Part shown: piece by piece, positions 61,534 to 64,000 of the stretch | How positions within the stretch are numbered: the stretch's first letter is position 1 | Layout: every line of letters starts with the position of its first letter | Assembly: GCA_910589545.1 (NCBI GenBank) | Contig: CAJUSY010000023.1 | Coordinates: 62,001 to 126,000 of the forward strand | Direction: 5' to 3' | Length of the DNA: 64,000 nt | Origin: Peptoniphilaceae bacterium | GTDB taxonomy: Bacteria; Bacillota; Clostridia; Tissierellales; Peptoniphilaceae | Position numbers and translations under genes: made by a program | Notes under the pieces: model-generated | Databases searched by the model: none | The model's input: only the letters and a program-made list of their open reading frames with translations | Told to the model about the DNA's origin: nothing

Positions 61534-61582
61534 AAAAGTGATGCCTTTTAATCGTTTTACGACTTAAAGGCATCACTTTTTT
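61534..61582. terminator. Bidirectional terminator
   Basis: AAGTGATGCCTTT...AAAGGCATCACTT stem between convergent genes, with A/T runs. Confidence 0.85.
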
Positions 61583-61594
61583 ATTTAGCTTTCA

Positions 61595-62125
61595 TTAATT
61601 AAACATATTATAAAATACATTTGTCGGTATCAAAAACAAATACGGAGCTGTCAATACCGCCAATGTCACAGACACTTTTTTGATTTGTGATTCTGATAAA
61701 TCAGTGTGTCTGAATGAAAACTTGCGGTTGAATACATACACCAAAAATCCTGCAAACATGACTGCTAGAATCATAACCAAAATTCCCCAAGGTGTTTCGT
61801 AATAATCGTTCATTATTGGAATTGAAATATTATCGTAGAACCATTTTGCAATATTATTTCTTGTTCCATTAATCCCGAATGATAAAATCATCAATACCGC
61901 CGTAGCAATAATATCTGCGACAAATCCAAGTGCAACTGTTTTGGCGAGTGATTTTTTGATTATAGACATTGGATTTTCAATCTTCATTAATTTCAAGGCA
62001 AACAAAGTTACCAAGAAATCAACTAATATATTCAACGGTATAATCCCAATCCAAGTTACTGGATAAAGCCACACAATCCAGACTGGAAATATCAAATTAT
62101 ACAGTTTTACAGATTTTTTGTTCAT
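61595..62125 (-). CDS. Multi-spanning membrane protein, unknown
   Basis: 176 residues with about five hydrophobic segments (around 10-25, 27-42, 66-85, 110-128, 150-168). Not recognised. Its ATG overlaps the stop of the thiamine-binding-like gene, so they are co-transcribed. Confidence 0.65.
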   Translation of the reverse strand: MNKKSVKLYNLIFPVWIVWLYPVTWIGIIPLNILVDFLVTLFALKLMKIENPMSIIKKSLAKTVALGFVADIIATAVLMILSFGINGTRNNIAKWFYDNISIPIMNDYYETPWGILVMILAVMFAGFLVYVFNRKFSFRHTDLSESQIKKVSVTLAVLTAPYLFLIPTNVFYNMFN

Positions 62126-62427
62126 TATTTTAATTTTTTATTTACAGAGTCTAACTTTTGCTCAAATGATGCATCCTTATCTCTTCTGTCATCTATTTTA
62201 ATCACAGAATACACCCTATCAACTCCTTCGTTAAAAACAGATTCTTGCATATCGCGAACAGCTTTCAACAATTCGTCGATATCTCCTTGCATCACTGTTC
62301 CCATTGGATTCAATTCAACTTTTATATTTTCTTTGTTTCTTACATTGTCATAAGCCTTCGCAACGTATTGTGATAAACTTGTAGTTTGTGTTCCGATTGG
62401 AACTAATGTTAATTCTAAAATAGCCAT
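62125..62427 (-). CDS. MTH1187/YkoF-like thiamine-binding family protein
   Basis: 100 residues. Family features: LELTLVPIGTQTTSLSQYVAKA at the N-terminus, NPMGTVMQGDIDELLKAV and the C-terminal VYSVIKIDDRRDKD. Small ferredoxin-like proteins of this family bind thiamine or related pyrimidines. Second gene of a carboxypeptidase-led operon; no other thiamine gene is in the window. Confidence 0.85.
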   Translation of the reverse strand: MAILELTLVPIGTQTTSLSQYVAKAYDNVRNKENIKVELNPMGTVMQGDIDELLKAVRDMQESVFNEGVDRVYSVIKIDDRRDKDASFEQKLDSVNKKLK

Positions 62428-62437
62428 TGTAACCTCC

Positions 62438-63307
62438 TTATAAATTCTTCAAAATCTTAATCGTATCTTGGATTTGTCCATCCCCTGGATGTTTAATATC
62501 ATCAAAATCAACACCCATTACAATGATAATATACTTCTTACCATTTTTCTCAGACAAAGTCGACCAACAAAGCCCTGCTTTTTCCGTAGTACCACTTTTG
62601 CCACCAATAATTTTGAAGCCATCTTGATCGTAATCTTTCAATCTCCCAAGAACTGTACTTTCGATTTCAATTCCTTTTGGATGATCTAAAGTTTTAGTAG
62701 AAGTGTACTTATCGGTCGTAAAAATCTTGTAAAATTTTTCATTTTTCAATGAATTTTTCAACAAAAACGCCATATCTTTTGCACTCGAATAATGATTATC
62801 CTCATCCATTCCCTCAGGATTTTTGAAATTCGTAGTATTCAAACCCATATTCTTTGCGTTTTCGTTCATTAAATCCACAAATTTTTCCTTGGAACCACTT
62901 ACATTAATAGCCAAGCTGTCTGCACATTCTCCGGCAGAGGCAAGCATTGTTCCATACAACAAATCGTAGAATGTTGTGGGCTCATTACCATAAAAACCTG
63001 CCATTGAAGCGTTTTGTGCAACAAGTTTTTGGTAGCTTTTCTTATCTATAGGAGCTTTTTTATTGAAATCCTCAATTTTTCCTATAGCTGTATACACCGT
63101 CATCATCTTTGTCAAAGAAGCAGGATACACTTTCTTATCTGGATTTTTGGAGAAAATTTCCTTATCATCATCGATCGAGTAAACGTAAATACAATCCGCA
63201 TTAAAGCTAAGCTTGTCAAATTTATTCTCGTTTACAAATTTGAAAATGAAAAACAATCCAACGACAATCAACAGAGTAATCCCTGCTATCACCAATTTCT
63301 TCTTCAT
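62438..63307 (-). CDS. D-alanyl-D-alanine carboxypeptidase (penicillin-binding, DacA/DacF type)
   Basis: 289 residues from the ATG at 63307 (GTGGTG upstream). N-terminal signal/anchor (about 3-22), catalytic SxxK motif PASLTKMMT with Ser nucleophile (near 60), LLYGTMLASAGECADSLA where the second motif reads SAGE, and the third motif GGKSGTTEKAG (KSG). No C-terminal amphipathic anchor is visible. Trims D-Ala from peptidoglycan stem peptides outside the membrane. Leads a three-gene operon. Confidence 0.88.
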   Translation of the reverse strand: MKKKLVIAGITLLIVVGLFFIFKFVNENKFDKLSFNADCIYVYSIDDDKEIFSKNPDKKVYPASLTKMMTVYTAIGKIEDFNKKAPIDKKSYQKLVAQNASMAGFYGNEPTTFYDLLYGTMLASAGECADSLAINVSGSKEKFVDLMNENAKNMGLNTTNFKNPEGMDEDNHYSSAKDMAFLLKNSLKNEKFYKIFTTDKYTSTKTLDHPKGIEIESTVLGRLKDYDQDGFKIIGGKSGTTEKAGLCWSTLSEKNGKKYIIIVMGVDFDDIKHPGDGQIQDTIKILKNL

Positions 63308-63467
63308 AAATTCACCACGTTTATTCATTACAATTATACCACTAATTTTGGAAAATAAATCTCATTTAACAAATCTTAACATTTTTATCTTGACATTATT
63401 TTTTATTTTGATATGATTTAGGTAAATAAATGATTTAGTTAATTAATTATATATCGGAGGTGTTTTA

Positions 63468-63857
63468 ATGAAAAAAATAATGATATTCGTAATGATATTC
63501 GTATTGATAATTTTCCTATTAATATATTTCTTTCATACAACTAAAAAAGAAGAAAACGTAGTACAATTGGGAGTAGAATGTGAAATAACAGACGTTAATA
63601 AATCCGACAAAACACTTACAATTATAGGCGCTGATAGTGGCAGAAAAATTATCCAACAAGAGTCAAAAATTGACTGCAAATATTTAGAAAAAGATGGTAA
63701 AATAGTAGAATTTAATTCTTCAAACGAACCAAATATTTTAAAATTTGATGATTTAAAACAATCTGACAGGATTAAAATAAATATAGATGAAAAACAACTT
63801 CAAAACAATAATGAATTTTTGAAAATAAAACAAATCGAATTGTTAAACAAAAACTAG
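63468..63857 (+). CDS. Small membrane-anchored or secreted protein, unknown
   Basis: 129 residues. N-terminal hydrophobic helix (about 3-24) followed by a hydrophilic Lys/Asn/Asp-rich domain likely of beta strands (EITDVNKSDKTLTIIG). GGAGG 7 bases before the ATG. No family recognised. Confidence 0.65.
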   Translation: MKKIMIFVMIFVLIIFLLIYFFHTTKKEENVVQLGVECEITDVNKSDKTLTIIGADSGRKIIQQESKIDCKYLEKDGKIVEFNSSNEPNILKFDDLKQSDRIKINIDEKQLQNNNEFLKIKQIELLNKN

Positions 63858-63897
63858 AATAAATTGGCTACAACCGCCAGTTATTCTAGTTTTTTAA
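63850..63897. terminator. Bidirectional terminator
   Basis: AACTAGAATAA...TTATTCTAGTT stem with A and T runs on both sides, between convergent genes. Confidence 0.75.
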
Positions 63898-63901
63898 TTT
63901 T

Positions 63902-64000
63902 TTATCTTGTTAACAATTTCTTATACAAATTATCCACCATTATCGCTCCAAATGGTGCAGTGATCAAAATAGAAATAACCGCTACAGTCAATGCCATATC
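63902..64000 (-). CDS. Cation:proton antiporter (CPA family), C-terminal end
   Basis: Partial gene entering from the right edge; 32 codons to a TAA at 63904-63902. The visible end is hydrophobic, with AVISILITAPFGAIM and a short basic tail VDNLYKKLLTR, as in the last helix of CPA1/CPA2 sodium-proton or potassium-proton antiporters. Identity is inferred from this segment only. Confidence 0.55.
   Translation of the reverse strand, partial: DMALTVAVISILITAPFGAIMVDNLYKKLLTR

Overview
The window comes from an AT-rich, low-GC Gram-positive chromosome with strong Shine-Dalgarno sites (GGAGG) and TTGACA/TATAAT-type promoters. A T-box in front of tyrS, an r-protein leader in front of rplM-rpsI, two surface proteins with cell-wall-binding repeat 2 (CWB2) modules, a CpsB/C/D capsule-control operon and several ECF transporter parts all fit an anaerobic Firmicute. 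Gene content and protein style suggest Finegoldia (Peptoniphilaceae), probably F. magna. That assignment is an inference from recognition, not a search result.

Layout. 1-5.4 kb (minus strand) is the promoter-proximal part of a capsule/exopolysaccharide operon: CpsC-, CpsD- and CpsB-like proteins, an SH3 lipoprotein, an LCP protein, GalE and the start of a sugar transferase. 5.5-9.4 kb is an ECF transporter operon (S, T and two ATPases, one with a degraded ABC signature) ending in a nucleoside hydrolase. 9.5-18.7 kb holds housekeeping genes (GNAT, an orphan antitoxin beside a toxin remnant, Tex, uridine kinase, T-box-tyrS, cardiolipin synthase, a DUF1624 protein, a lipid kinase). 18.7-20.5 kb has a candidate small RNA with an anti-Shine-Dalgarno loop and an IS256-family element with a 9-bp target duplication. 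20.5-24 kb encodes a large LRR/CWB2 surface protein behind two Fur-box-like palindromes. 24-38 kb contains a glycosyltransferase, a MATE exporter with a non-canonical start, TldD/TldE, PdxS with divergent PdxR, PepD, two lipoproteins, a PatB/MalY-type enzyme and MscL. 38-45.8 kb contains a foldback element, rlmH-capA-trpS, HicAB with a palindromic operator, an IS200-like remnant, rplM-rpsI, YqeC and small unknowns.

45.8-56.4 kb is a complete type I-B CRISPR-Cas locus: an array of 29 full repeats, a leader, and cas6-cas8b-cas7-cas5-cas3-cas4-cas1-cas2 on the minus strand. Divergent from the cas operon, between the cas promoter and a terminator, lies a cryptic two-repeat mini-array. Its first repeat matches the array repeat at 28 of 30 positions. 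Its 22-nt spacer matches the cas promoter itself next to a CCT PAM-like triplet: 12 of the first 14 positions agree, and the two mismatches fall at positions 6 and 12, which Cascade flips out. This is the strongest novel candidate: a crRNA-like guide that would let Cascade repress its own operon (CreR-like).

56.4-64 kb carries an ABC transporter pair, a TudS-like putative desulfidase convergent with a second ECF S component, a CWB2-only surface protein, a thiamine-binding-like protein, a D,D-carboxypeptidase, small membrane proteins and the end of a cation:proton antiporter.
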